Below, one piece after another: positions 32,527 through 45,621 of a stretch of DNA of 64,000 nucleotides. Within the stretch, counting starts at the first letter, position 1; the number at the start of each line of letters is the position of its first letter. Under the pieces are notes generated by a model. That model saw only the letters and a list, made by a program, of their open reading frames with translations, was not told the DNA's origin and made no database searches. The position numbers and the translations under genes were made by a program. Origin of the DNA: Leucaena leucocephala (lineage: Eukaryota; Streptophyta; Magnoliopsida; Fabales; Fabaceae); contig CM073545.1 in NCBI GenBank assembly GCA_037074615.1, positions 18,742,001 to 18,806,000 of the forward strand, given 5' to 3'.

Positions 32527-34291
32527 ATGGCGGAACAGAAGATTAGACCCACCAAGAGCCGGGTGCTCTATGTTAGGATGAAGCTCCTTCGCAGACACTC
32601 CAGGCCACAACAAGAACGAAGTTGCTTACGCACTCGTTACAAATGGCTTATCTGGTTTTCATTCTCCCTCTACTTCTTCGCTTCCTATCTCATCGGCAGT
32701 GATTCCCGCCCTCAACTCAGTTATCTCCGCACAACCCATGTCTCCAACTCCGAATCAGCTATTCTCACTCGGGCCCTTTTCGAGGCCTCTCACATTGCTC
32801 CCCGGAAACCTCAAACCTCTCCGGGTGAGCTCAAATTTTCAAACTTTTCTGTTTTGTATATTTGTCTCCAACAATGGCCATTTGACTCAAAGGCTGTTAA
32901 TGTTATTACAGGGGTATTGAAGGATTTGAAGATTTTTGTGTACGATTTGCCTCCGAAATATAATACCGATTGGCTCTCCAACGAGAGGTGCACCAGCCAT
33001 TTGTTTGCGTCCGAAGTGGCATTTCATAGGGCCCTGTTGACGAGCGACGTCCGCACATTTGACCCATACGAAGCTGACTTCTTTTTCGTGCCCGTTTACG
33101 TCTCCTGCAACTTCAGTACCGTCAATGGCTTCCCGTCGATCGGTCACGCGCGCTCGCTCATTGCTTCGGCCGTACAACTCATCTCCTCCGAGTCCCAGTT
33201 TTGGACTCGAAGCAGCGGATCCGACCACGTGTTCGTCGCTTCGCACGACTTCGGGGCCTGTTTTCACACCCTGGTGAGTTTGATATTTTAGTTTCTTATG
33301 CTTCGCTCGCCAGCGTTCTGATGTTTCTTTCAGAGCTTTAAATCACAAGACTTTCTCTCTGATTTGAAACTCCTTTTGTTTTCTTTTCGGTCTGAAAAGG
33401 AGGACGCAGCGATTGCGGACGGGATACCAAAAATCTTGAAGAAATCGGTTATATTACAGACGTTTGGTGTTCAATACAAGCACCCGTGCCAAGACGTTGA
33501 GAATGTGGTGATACCACCCTACGTGTCGCCGGAAAGCCTGCGGAATAAGATGGAGAAAGCTCCGGTGGGAGGAAAGCGAGACATTTGGGTGTTTTTCAGA
33601 GGGAAAATGGAGGTCCATCCGAAGAACGTCAGCGGACGTTTTTACAGCAAGTAATGAATCCCATCATTGAATTTAACTCCTTGTAATCAAACTCGTAATC
33701 ATGCTTAGCACTTTTGGAAAATGTCGGATTATATTGCTTTCGTGGTTAATTTTACCGCATTGCCCTTCCTTCCTGAGTTGACATTGACCCCGTGTGGTTC
33801 TTGTTTGAAGGCGGGTGCGGACGGCGATATGGCGGAGATATAACGGCGATCGGAGGTTTTACCTGCGGAGGCATAGGTTCGCGGGGTACAAGTCAGAAAT
33901 AGCTCGGTCAGTGTTCTGCCTGTGCCCGCTGGGGTGGGCCCCTTGGAGCCCTCGGCTGGTGGAATCAGTGGCTTTGGGGTGCGTGCCGGTGATAATAGCG
34001 GATGGGATCCGGTTGCCGTTTGGATCTGCGGTGAGTTGGGCGGAGATATCGGTGACCGTGGCGGAGAAGGACGTGGGGAGGCTGGGGGAGATACTGGAGG
34101 GGGTGGCGGCGACCAATCTGAGCGCGATACAGAGGAAGCTGTGGGACCCGAGGACGAAGCGCGCTCTGCTGTTCAACAGTGAGATGGAAGAAGGTGACGC
34201 CACGTGGCAGGTGCTGGAGGCGCTGGGCTCGAAGCTGGACAGGTCCTACAGTAGGTTGAGGGTTTCGGGCCTATTGGAGAGGTACACGTAA
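32527..34291 (+). CDS. FRA8: FRA8/IRX7-like GT47 glucuronoxylan glycosyltransferase
   Basis: Four exons in phase: 32527-32824, 32912-33273, 33400-33650, 33811-34291, giving 463 residues, close to the family length. The N-terminus is a type II membrane anchor: a basic cytosolic tail (MKLLRRHSRPQQER) then a hydrophobic segment at residues 40-57. The exostosin/GT47 domain follows: LKDLKIFVYDLPPKYN, DPYEADFFFVPVYVSCNFS, HVFVASHDFGACFHTLED, VENVVIPPYVSPESL, RDIWVFFRGKMEVHPKNVSG, EIARSVFCLCPLGWAPWSPR, LVESVALGCVPVIIADGIRLPF. In Arabidopsis FRA8 (IRX7) and F8H are Golgi proteins needed to make the reducing-end sequence of glucuronoxylan in secondary walls. The match over the whole length supports FRA8/F8H rather than other GT47 clades. 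Local GC content is clearly higher than in the flanks. Confidence 0.92.
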
Positions 34292-35790
34292 GAGTGGTAG
34301 AGATCTTTCCAACGTGGATACCGGCGTGGCGCATGATGGAAGACAGCTGGGATTCGGAGGAGGAATTTGATAGGTGGGGGAAGTGGGCCTCAGGAGAGCA
34401 GAGGATGGGAATGGAAAAGGAAGGGAGGTGGGGAGCGTCCATTGGAGTGGCCATGCGGTGTGTCAGAGCAAAGTTGACTGCAGTCTTAAACTAGGGGGAA
34501 TGGGTAAAAGGCGAAAACTGTATAGAAGATTTTTGATTAATTATTTTTAATACATGATGTAAATAAAAATAATAAAAAGGTGAAATTCTTTAGTAAGATG
34601 ATAGAAAAAGACTCCATAATAAAGTTATTAACAACAAATTAAGTACTATTAATTTTATATTAAGTATTCCTAACATAATATTCTACTTTTGGATCTATCA
34701 TTTACCAATATTATTTTCTATAATTTTCCCATAATTTTGGAGATGTAAATAAGGAGGGGTTGAAAATCGAAATAGGGGTGTGGTGAAGAGTGGGGGAGTG
34801 AGAGATTTGGGAGGTAGTGAGTTGGGAGGGCTCAGGTGTCAGTCAGTGGTCACGGGTGCGGTATGGGTCTCATAAATCCAACATACTACTACCATTCAAG
34901 TGCAGCTTTTATGCCAATGGCCACTAAAAAATAAATTTATATTTTATAAAAATATGAGCTGGATATCTTTTATTATTATAAAAAAATTTATAAAGTTTTT
35001 TTACTAGGGGATTTTATAAATTTTTTAAAATACTTTTTAAATTTTGAAAATGTATATTAATTTGAGTAAGAGATTAATGTTAAATTTATTTAATTTTTTT
35101 TATACTAAAAAGAAATGCAGCTTTTATACTGCGTGTGATCATTCCAATTTGAATAAACCCCCTTTGAATACAACAAACCCATTGTGTTTTACTCTTATGT
35201 TATGTCCTCTATTTAATTAAAAAAATTAATTAATATAATATATTTTTTAAAAATATTTTATTTATTTTATTTATTTTTTTTCTAAAATATTAGTAAGAAT
35301 AATTTAAGAAAAAAATTAATAAATATAAAAAATAAGGTATATTTAAGTTCAATATCAATTAAATCCTATACTAAAAAAGATTTTTTTTTTGTTGAAATTA
35401 ACAATTATTATTTTATAGAACATTATTCCACCTATATATCCACCCATAATGCACAAATACATATCCACCTTGTGAAATATTTGATGACAAAAAATAACCT
35501 ATAATCAGATGGATGCAGGTACCCTGCCACAAATTTATTTAAGGTTGTTTTAGAACTTTATTGCGTATTACAATTTTGGTCGTATTCTTTGGTCAAGCTC
35601 TGCTTCGAGTACTCAGAAAGTTGTCTTCACGTCTGCTTCTCCATATTCCCACATAACTCGGTCCAGTTTATACTCCAGCCTCCAGGTCCATTTTATACTC
35701 TTCCTTCCCGCTTCAATTTAGATTTCTTTTCTTTGTTTTTTCTGCCTTAATTTATAATTCCATGTATTGTTTAATATAGTAAATTCAGGC
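34292..35790. other. 3' UTR of the FRA8-like gene and AT-rich spacer
   Basis: An open frame at 34294-34494 (+) begins just after the FRA8-like stop and is taken as 3' UTR. From about 34500 on the sequence is AT-rich with no gene. Confidence 0.45.
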
Positions 35791-35793
35791 CTC

Positions 35794-35988
35794 TGTTTTT
35801 TTTTCTTTGTTACCCACCCGGTTCACCGGAGTTTTGCCTCGACTACATCCGGATTCGACCCGCGTCACACACCTAACTATAGTGGGTGAGTCTCCCAACG
35901 GGGATTTTTTGCATAAACCAAGACTCAAACTCGAAACCTCGTTTAAGCGATACTGAACCGCTTACTACTCGGACTAATCCCCATTAGT
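35794..35988 (-). mobile_element. tRNA-derived SINE, family A, copy 3
   Basis: Inverted relative to the other copies: the poly-T tail end is on the left and the tRNA-like head on the right. Flanks AAATTCAGGCCTC (35781-35793) and AATTCAGGCCTC (35989-36000) form the target-site duplication. The body shows the family text as its complement (CACCCGGTTCACCGGAG; GACTACATCCGGATTCGACC). Confidence 0.88.
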
Positions 35989-36661
35989 AATTCAGGCCTC
36001 AGCTTCTTCGCAGCTTCTAGCTACAAACTCTCACTTGCCCACACTTATTTCTTGGGCTTAGAAGGGCGCGCCCTCCTACGAACAAGAGATTCGTAATTTA
36101 TGATAAACGGTTCTTAATGGGCCATATCCTCAAACAGAATTCTAGGCCCAAACCTTTTTTTTTTTCACCATCTCAATCAATTACTAATGAGAGTTGACAT
36201 AGATTGTAAAAAATGAGTTTATATTTTATAAAAATATGAGTTCAGTTCCTACTATTTTTGTGAGAGCTCATTTGGTAAGCGATCTCATAAGTCCCCTGTA
36301 AGCGCTATCGGAGTCCTGAGACTGTGCCTTAGCCTTAGTAGGAGATTGATGTCTAACTCACCTAAACTTTTATATATAAAAAAACTGCTTTTCTATGAAA
36401 AATGGATAAAGTTACAAATATCTGGAACCATGTATGTAATATCATGTTTTCAGTATCAGTCACCAACATAGTTTTGATGACGCTGGCAATGGCACTTATA
36501 GCCGATCTCTGAATATTTATGAATCTTGTAGCTCACTGGTTAGTTATTAAATATTTAGTGTGATAGGACCTTGATTAACCATAATTGTTGAATTTCAATG
36601 TTACATTTTACATCAATTGCTTTCAGCAGGACATGCTTGTGCATCAACTTTGGTGGGATAC

Positions 36662-36743
36662 CCATAGCCAGGTGCGCGACGCGGGTCGGATCCGGATGTA
36701 GTCGGGGCAAAGCTCCGGTGAACCGGGTGGGCAACAAAAAAAA
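36662..36743 (+). mobile_element. 5'-truncated SINE, family A, copy 4 (about 82 bp)
   Basis: Only the 3' half of the family is present, starting CCATAGCCAGGTGCGCGACG and ending GGGTGGGCAAC plus A-tail. A perfect 16-base duplication AACTTTGGTGGGATAC flanks it (36646-36661 and 36744-36759), so the truncation happened at insertion and not by later deletion. Confidence 0.88.
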
Positions 36744-36759
36744 AACTTTGGTGGGATAC

Positions 36760-38480
36760 GCTATGCAATCCCTGTTGGAGATTCGTCTTTCGGCAAGAAC
36801 CAATTGTAAGAGGAGAGCCATTTTAGTAGAATTGCCGTAAATATTAGACCTAGTTTTCCTGCGTTGGTCTAGCTGGGTTCTATATTTCAATTTGGTTTTC
36901 CAACTTTTAAGAATCAACTCTAGGAATCTGCGCTATACTGTCACGTGATAAGTGGCAACTTGTCTGTCCTCTCTTTTCCTTGATTTCTTCCCAACTTCTT
37001 TTAAGAATTTCATTTTTCTTCGGCCTGATGCTTCCAATTTATCATAGAATGACAGAAGGTAAATTTGTGTCTCGAATTCATAATTTAACATCGTAGACAC
37101 TGTAGATAAGATGAAAAAGAAAGGTGAGGGCCCTCATTGAACCCAATCATCAGAGTTAATTTTCATGATTGTGGTTTAACCTTTCATCATCGGAACTTAA
37201 TAATCTGTTGTTAGCATCATCCGCTTTTGTCTCTCCTGCTCCCACATGAATGGATGGACGATGTAATAATAAAAACTCTGAATATCATAGTCAAAACAAG
37301 AAAACACAAAAAATCAAATGTTATAATTATATGGATGCATTCACGCGAGTGAATTAAAGGACCCCACTTAGACTTTGTTATGCTTGCATGTAATAATATA
37401 AAATGATTAGGGGTTGTTTTCTACTAAAATTCCTACTTGCCAGTTTGGATTCCCTATTCAACCTGTGATCTCATTTTGACTAATACCATACATAGCCAAG
37501 GAAGAAGCCGACAACACCCTGTTTCAGACCATTCACGAGATGAAATTGGATTTCACGGTGACGAACTTATAGGGTTAGATACCCTTCACCTTGGTTCATG
37601 AACCCACTTACTGTGCAAGTTTTAATCTTGTGAGATCTTAAACACTGTAACTTCACAAGTTTCCCACTTTCCCTTGCGTCTTTTTGTCTGCCTTATCCTT
37701 ATTCCTCACTCTTTCTTCTGTCTCCTGCGTTTCTACGTTCGCTTTTTGTATCTGTGTATAGTTTATCCTTTCACACAAAGAAACGGTAGGCCAATTCGAA
37801 TCCAGAAGATTGAAAACACGATACGCAATAAATTAGTGGGTCACATTCTTTCTTATCATTGTTGCTCATTAACTGTCTTGGGCAGGTGATAATATCAGCA
37901 CACTACTTCACCATTCTAAAAGCATCAAATTCCAGCAAATAATTAGTGTGGTGGCCCAAAAAATGAGCAACAAAGCTCCATCTAGAGAAAGTTAATTCAA
38001 CCATATTGCTCACAAGGGGACAAGGTCACACTCTTCCGCACCAGAATCCAGACACGTATTAGAAAAACACTTAATCATTTTATTTCATCATCAATAAAAT
38101 CAAAAGCAATACTACAACACAGTATTACACAAAATCACATAAACAGCAAAAACATTCCAATCTTCAATTTTGTGGGGTAGTGCTGGACGCTTAACTGCTC
38201 TTACAAACTACACTTACACAGTGGGACCATCACATAAAACCACCCCTCTTCATCACACAACACACTTCAACTGTGAATAAAAAAGGCGACTTTCTCACGC
38301 ATACGATCTTACTCTCTCATGTTGCTCAGCGAGCTGATACATTGTATGTAAAAATCTGTAATGAATACAAGTCTTTTAGGAGAACCACATCCTAAAAGAT
38401 AGCAATTGGAGTTAGGGAACCTAATGCCTTATAAGACTCCCTTTCAAAGAAACTTTCCCGATGTGGACTGATGACAGAAT
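36760..38480. other. intergenic, no gene seen
   Basis: No supported gene. The region from about 38100 is the likely 3' UTR of the XTH gene on the minus strand. Confidence 0.4.
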
Positions 38481-38489
38481 CTCTTAACC

Positions 38490-39949
38490 CTAGCACTCTG
38501 GAGTGAGGGTACGGTCTCTCTTAGGGTCATGACAATAGTTATAGACCAAGTAGTTGTTTTGGACCCATTGCATGGTGGCAATTTGCTGAGGTGTCAGGCT
38601 GCTATAGCCCGAAGGCGAGGCAGACGGTGGTTGGCACGAGGTTGGGCCATTACTGGTGCAACCTTTGAGCTTGAAGTTCTTGTACCTACCGACGAAGGGT
38701 TGGTATTTGTAATCGGCTTTGTATTTTCCTCCCTCTGTAGCCCAGGACGAAGCATCCCATATTGATCCGTACACATACATTGGTCTTGTAGGGTATGTGG
38801 CATCGCTCTTCCTAGGATACTTCCTTATGGGGATATCATCAACTAGGAATCTGCACACCAGTTTTATCATTATAAGACAAGCTCGTAAGCTACATACCAA
38901 ATACCGCACCCCACAAGCAAGATATCTGACTCTCTTCAGAAATAAAGTAAAAAGTAAATATGATATTTGCAAGAGGGGGGACCACATGCAATTATTGTAT
39001 GAAGTGATCTTTCCAACTTGACATTAAAAGGGGTTCACGTATGCCATCGGCATCAACTTTAAAGTAACATATTTTATGAGGGAAAAATTATCCTTGCCAA
39101 TAAAAGTGAGTTTCATAATGCAGGCATGGCTATTGACGGGTAAATTTGAGCATGATTTTGAAAGAAGAAATTATAATTACATGATCTCATTGGGTTTCCA
39201 CAGAATAGCGTAGTTGTGAAAATCTTGTGTTGGGTCGAACCAAAGATGAAACCTCAATTCTCTGCCTACGATATTTCCATCTCCACTGCCTCTGATATAT
39301 ACGTTTGTCTGCAAGACATAGGGCTTATCCGGTGTAGTACCAAGGAACTCAATATCAATTTCATCATGGTTTCCTGGGTGGTCTTGGTTGTTTGATAACT
39401 ACAATTCCAAAATGTCACAAACAAGAGTAACAGTCTGAAAAAATTCTCCTGAAAACTAATAAACTAAATCTTCAACATTCACTAAAGATATATACAGAGT
39501 AATAATAATAATCCTCACATAGAATGATGTAATGACTCCTGCAGTATAACCTGGTTGAAGCTTAATTGCAGCACCAAAGTACCCAGATTGATAAGATTGC
39601 AGTGACTTGAATCCACTCCCTAAGTTCAAAAAATGCACAGGCGAGAGCTGAGAAGACCAAATACTAATATAGATACAGGAGTGCAGACAATGACACTAAA
39701 AAAATATGGACTACCTGATTCAGAGTCAAGCCAGATTGTTAATGAACCTTGGTCTAGTTTCTGATGCTGAGAACCCCAGAGGTTTCTGAACCCTTGATCA
39801 AAGCTGAGAGGGTCAATTTGGGAACTTGGGAAGTAATCTGGTGAAGGTGGACCCTGAGCACTGCTTGAAGGAATTATGAGAGGAAGTAGAAGAAAAGAGA
39901 ATAAAGGAGACATGAAGAGGAAAGAGGAAAGTGACGATGATGATGGCAT
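38490..39949 (-). CDS. XTH: xyloglucan endotransglucosylase/hydrolase, XTH31/32 type
   Basis: Four exons in phase: 39715-39949, 39519-39619, 39181-39398, 38490-38850, giving 304 residues. It cuts xyloglucan in the cell wall and religates or hydrolyses it. A signal peptide is evident (hydrophobic segment FLFMSPLFSFLLLPLII, Ser-rich end near residue 31). The GH16 catalytic motif HDEIDIEFLG holds nucleophile and acid/base Glu. Flanking family blocks include FKSLQSYQSGYFGAAIKLQ, GYTAGVITSFY, TPDKPYVLQTNVYIRGSGDG, FHLWFDPTQDFHNYAILW, FLVDDIPIRKYPRKSDATYP and YGSIWDASSWATEGGKYKAD. The C-terminal XET_C region keeps its Cys pairs (GCTSNGPTSC; YNYCHDPKRDRTLTPEC). The FLGTTPDKPYVLQTN version and the missing Asn-glycosylation motif after the catalytic site fit group III-A. 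Confidence 0.94.
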
Positions 39950-40039
39950 TGAAGCAAAAAGAAAACAGAGTGACTCTGCTATAGTGGAAGATCAGTGTTA
40001 GTTGGAGCTCATGAGCGGGTAAGGCTACACAAAGTTGAG

Positions 40040-40050
40040 ATATATATAGG
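40040..40050 (-). promoter_or_regulatory. TATA box of the XTH gene
   Basis: CCTATATATATCTC on the minus strand, about 95 bases before the ATG at 39949, with no better candidate nearby. Confidence 0.6.
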
Positions 40051-40059
40051 AATTCAGTT

Positions 40060-43000
40060 GATTGCAGAGTTACAAAAGCGACAAAAATTTATCACATTTG
40101 AGATAAACAACATGGAAAATTAGTTTAATTTATGGAGTGTGCCTTTTATTCTCTTTCATTGTTGTCAAATCAGCAGCCATCAACTCTCACTCTATTCCAC
40201 TTACAGCTCTTGACGTGAATTGTGAATTGTGAATTGAGAAAAAGAACTATTATTAGTAGATACATATTTAGTCATATAGATATTAAGAAGGGATTAACCA
40301 GCTAGTTTTGTCTTTGATTTTTTTTTTTATCTGGGATGGTTAATGCCTGTTTTACCATGAAATCTATAGAGTAGAGCTGTAACTTTTACCCGTTTCCTCT
40401 TTATGAGGTTGATTTGATTATCTCTGACAATGTAACAGAGAGGGTGGACATACAACTTGGGGAATGCTATGGTTCAGTGAACCTTACCAAATCATAAACA
40501 TGATCATATGACAATTGGACAAGGTATCCATTGAAGAGAAGAACGTGGAAGCTCATCTTATTCTACCTCCTTGTTTTTTTGAGAAATGTGATGGGAAATG
40601 ATAACTTCATAATAATTGAAAACTGTCACCGTTCCATTTAATTCTCTAGATGAAGTTAATGCAATTAAGATTGTTAAGCCATTACTATTTGCATTGATCC
40701 AATATGCACACATAATACTCTATCCACTTTTTAATATAAAAGTTAATTGATTAATTTAACTATATTAAGAAAATTAAATAAATTAGTTAATTATTATTAA
40801 ATTTAACCCTCAAGACGAATTCATTTATATACTCTTTAATCAATTAACTAATTTTCATATTAATTATAATTAACTGATTTATTTAGTTTCTTAATATATA
40901 TAAATTACTCAATTAGTTTTTGTATTAAGAACAAGAGAAAATAATATACTATACTCTCTCCATCTCAAAATATATCAAATCAGATTAAGAAAAAATAACT
41001 TATATTATGGATTGTAGGCCTATTAATATATAGTAATAATTTTGTCAAATATAATTGAACAACTTCTAACCACCATATCATATTCTTTATTATTTTGCCC
41101 TTTTGACTATCTCGAGATTTGGAAAAACTACTTGAAGCCCTTCAATATGATGGTTAGTGATGCAGTAAATTAATCCTATGACTTCATCACTGTGTTGTCT
41201 GCAACATCAATTTCCTTGGGAGTTAGCTATCTAACTGAACTGCTAATTGACTATATCTAACTGCCCTTTAACTAAAAGAAAGCCATCAAGATCAAATCTT
41301 AACCAATACTAGCTTAGATGTTGAAGTTAACGGTTCAACTTATGGCGTGATCTTCAAAGGAAACTTGTCTCAAAGTGGACATCAAAATCTGAAGTAAACT
41401 GAAAGGACGTTGGAAAAAAAGAAAAAGAAAAAGAAAGATTATGGTATATCTTAAGGAAAGGTACTTTATTGTTATGGAAGTTTATATTTTGAATCACTAA
41501 TATTCAACTGTTTGATGAGGCAGCCTCTTTTTTAGACTCAAATGTGAAGATGGGACAAAAGAGTTTGTTGCATTATAGATTTAATGCCCCTGTTCTAGGG
41601 CTCACATGGGGCCGTCAGGTCACAAAGACAATTAAAACTCTCTGCAACATTATGAAATACGCATGCAGTGCTACCACGTTATTCTGTGTCGTCAAAACTA
41701 AGTACTTGATAAATGTTATGCTTTAGCTAATCAAGAATCCAGTCATTATCATTATCTTATTTTCTTCCCCTCCTCCAATTCATTCATTGTTATCTCTTCC
41801 CTTAATGACGGAGACGATATATCAGAGAGCAGACAAGAAGATAAGGGTTCGATCCATGTGATTTTCTTGTTCTGTATGTGGGGAAGAAGCAAGAGAGGGT
41901 AGCAAGCAAGCAAGCAAGCGTGCTTACGTTAATTGATAGGTTGCGTTTTCAAGTTTGCAACAATTAAGTGCAATTTGCAGAGACTGTTTGGGATAAAGAT
42001 CATTTAGAGCCTTAAAATAGAGTGATTAAGATTACCAACAGAAACAAGAGATTAACTTGGGGTTGAAGTAGATCGTAATCTAAACCAATAAGAGAAAAGG
42101 CAAGCTTCGCTTGAAGACAGAAGGCAGAAAATACAAAAAGTATATCGTTAATTAAGAGTGGGCCAACACAAAGGCATCAAACCTTCTAAAGACAAATTAG
42201 TCTCGGCCACTATATTTCTATAATTGAACCAAATTATCTCAAATTTGTTTATTTCGTTCCAGAGGATTATATTCCCACTTACGACACATTATTGAAGAAA
42301 AGAGACATTTTTAATTATACCACTAATGAGAAAAGAAGAAGAAAAATGATTGGTTGGATAATTGCGGGGGTACGTTTACGTTAGAGTGATCTGAATCATT
42401 GTACAAACAAGGAAACAAAACGCCATCCTCCCCGCCCCGTTGACGTTGGTGTTCTTTTACTGAACATGAAATCAGAAATTTGCCTGTGAAGTACATATCA
42501 TAAAGAATATCTTTTAAAAGATTTTTTGATTTGGAATCCCTATTTTGAAGGGGATTTTAAAGTCCACGAACACTGTATATCCTGACCAGAACATTTCAAC
42601 TACAAATATGGATGGAAGATGGTCATTCTCTGCATTCATATTTGATATGAATTACAGAGCATTCGGAGTAATCTAATCATGGGAAGTTTTCAACTTCAAT
42701 TATTCGAACGGTCACTATATATATATTCGTAACGAAAGATCTGTCCGGAAGCCCACTTAGCTACCCTCTGCCGACAGTTTGAAAGGGCCCATGCACCAGA
42801 AGTTATGAATAAATGGAGTTTTTTTTTTATCATCAGTAAGAAATAAGCATATAATTATAAACTTGAAACTAAATGAAATGGGAATATCAACAAAAATTGA
42901 AATTCTAATTAATTAAATAAGTAGTAAGAAATAGAAACAATAGAAGCTGGTGGGATTTGTTTTATTTTCCATCTGTACCTGCCATTCTATATTTGCATTT

Positions 43001-44445
43001 TCTGATATAATCTGATGCATTAGGAGGGGTTGTTAATAATCATTTCCATTCTATTCTCCAATATTTTTATACAATGAATAGAAAAAAGAGCGAAAAGAAA
43101 GAAAGCAATACCAATATAATTGATTGATGCCGAGAATTTAACAAAAGAGAAAAGGAAAGCACAGACTCAATACAACTTGAAACCTGGAGAGCACTCAACA
43201 ACCCTTCAAAGAAAGAAAGTAATCGCATCAATATTTCCTCACATCATCAATCAATCAAGTGAACAAAATAGTCTTGAGCTGAGGTGGCCTCATCACAGTT
43301 ATGTTCGTACTAGTGCTTAGCGTTGTAGAAGTCAGGAATTATATTGGATCCATGTCTTCATGCTGCTGCTCCGATTTTTCCATTGTATATGGGCGCTGTG
43401 TATGATTTGAAGCCTATTCTGTTTTCACTTTCAGAGTACCTTGAATTGTTTAATGCTATGTTTCATGATTTTGTTGATGACGATGTGATCTTAACCACCA
43501 AATGGTAATGATATTTGGATCATGGAGTCTGCATTTGTGTAGGCGTAGGAATGGAGGCCGATTGCTTTCTGTATTGTTTAAGCTCTGTAATATGTTAATA
43601 TAAACTTTGAGTGAACTCTGTTCTTGCGTCTGCGGTAAATCATTAAATGCCCTGTTATGTGAACTGACACTATCATCATCTTATCATGCTTTCATTTATT
43701 AATGTTATATGAAGCCCCACTTTGAGCTTTTGGTTGATTGTTATAATAGGAAAACCTAACCCAGGAAAGAAAAGGCAGAAGAAGGTTGTGAGTGCTTGAA
43801 GCAAGCCAAGGTAAAGAAAGGGGATTAGTTTCGTACTTGGGAGTGCAGAAGTGGAGCTACAGAATCGAATCGAACCGAACCGCCTCTTCCAACAGCTTCC
43901 TTCCATCTTCTTCAAACTCTGGCAGGTTTATAACAGGCGCGTGTTTGGTAGAAGATAGTACTATTAAAAAACTCAACTGAGAAAATCGTAACGTTTTACT
44001 TGGAGAAACTGAGGTTCAAAACAAATTAAGAGGTTATTTGCATTAACCTTGTAAAACTAAAGTTTTCACCAACTGAAATTTACAAACAAAAGTTAAAAGT
44101 GAAAATGTTTGAATACTCTTTTGAAAGAGATAACTTATTTTTATCTAGTTTAATATATTTGGCTTTGTGTAAAAAAACAAGAAGATAACTTGTAATTGAA
44201 AAACATATATAATTTTTTTAAAAAAACGACAAAAAAACTTTAAAAAATAATAAATACTATGACAATTACCAAAAATTGATAAAATATTATTAATTATAGA
44301 TTAAATATTATCAAAATAATGTTTAACATTTATAATTTTTTAAGTTTTTTTTTATTTTTTTAAAAAAAAGAGATATGAATTTTATAATATATATATAATG
44401 TTAAAAAATTAATATTATTTAATTTTATAAAAAGATATGAATTAG
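40060..44445. other. intergenic, AT-rich, no gene seen
   Basis: No supported gene in about 4.4 kb. An AAGC tetranucleotide run lies at about 41899-41920. Short frames at 41544, 43120 and 43676 lack domains and are not called. Confidence 0.45.
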
Positions 44446-44449
44446 ATTA

Positions 44450-44907
44450 AGTGTGTGTTTGAAAAGTAATAAAACTAAAGTTTTAAAAGAGGTTTTGGCC
44501 AATTTTAGTTTAATTTTTTTTTAAAATAAACAATCATATTTGTTCAAAAAGACTTTTAGATTAAACCATGATTTTAAATTAAAATTTTGGATAAGCTATT
44601 GAGACTAACTTTTAGAATAGTAAAAGAACTTATAGATTACCTAATTACTATTTTATCTTTACTTTTTTTTACACCCTCTCTCCTCTTTCTTTTTCACCCT
44701 CTTTAATCTCTCTTCTATACTCTATCATATTTTTAATAAAATTATATCATTTTTAGTCATTTTTTAATTATCAAAATCCTTCTAGTAATAACTATCTAAA
44801 TATTTATTTATTCATAATAATTTTTTTATAAGCTCTCCTCTAAAAACTATTTAAAATTTATTTTTTTCATAATTTTTTTTCTAAATTCTTATCTAAATAA
44901 ACCTAAC
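44450..44907. mobile_element. MITE of the GTTTGG/purine-core family (copy 5, diverged)
   Basis: GTGTGTGTTTG start, AAAACTAAAGTTTTAAAAGAGGTTTTGG, GTAAAAGAACTTATAGATTACCTAATTACTATTTTA, a TTACACCCTCTCTCCTC core and ATAACTATCTAAATATTTATTTATTC follow the order of copies 3 and 4. The right end is about ATCTAAATAAACCTAAC. Confidence 0.7.
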
Positions 44908-44909
44908 AA

Positions 44910-45400
44910 AAATAATCAAAATTGATATAGAATGATATTTATTAGTTGTGAGGAATTGGTTATTTTTTGTCCAACGAAAGAGTTTAGAGTTAATTATGAA
45001 TATAGCACAGTAATATTATAATTTAAGACTTCAAGTGTTATTTTTAATTAATTATTATTAATGTGAGTAGATTTTATAAAGAATATAATTAGATTCTGTA
45101 GATTTTTTTTATCAAGACACTTAAATTTAGGGAGAAAATTATATAAAATAAATTAAATAAGTTTAAAATATTTATAAATTTTATTTAATATATTCCAAAA
45201 TTTATCCTTATTTTTTAATTTGAATATAGATAATTTTGAGCGAGGAAACTTTTCCAGTTATATTAAGATTTCATGATACACCAGTAATAGTAATTTTATC
45301 ATTAATGTTGCTGTTGATCCGAAGGGAATTTAAATTTACGGCTGATTACTAATTTGCCTGCTCTCTCTCAGAATTCTTTCCCTTCCCCCTGGACATTTAT
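44910..45400. other. AT-rich spacer upstream of VPS24
   Basis: Very AT-rich and featureless; GC content rises towards the VPS24 5' UTR from about 45360. Confidence 0.4.
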
Positions 45401-45621
45401 AATTTTTATTTTTGGGAGTTACCTTTTTGCGGGAAGACGCGTAAGGTCAAAGCAGACGGGGAATTGCACAGGGCATCCTTTTCCCGGGAGGAGTTGTAAG
45501 CCCAGCAGCGAAAGGAACAATCTTTGTTGATGAATTAATGGCTGCAGACCATAAAAAATGAGATTTTGAAGCAATCGTTTGCTTGGACAGTAGAAATTGA
45601 GGATTTGAGATCGCCGAGAAC

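Noticed and set aside
33859..34203. 114-codon antisense frame in FRA8-like exon 4
   Set aside because: A by-product of the higher GC content in that exon; the sense frame is clearly the conserved GT47 domain.
34294..34494. Open frame right after the FRA8-like stop
   Set aside because: Matches nothing I recognise and sits where the 3' UTR must be.
41899..41920. CRISPR-like short repeats
   Set aside because: A simple AAGC microsatellite; no spaced repeats occur anywhere and the genome is eukaryotic.
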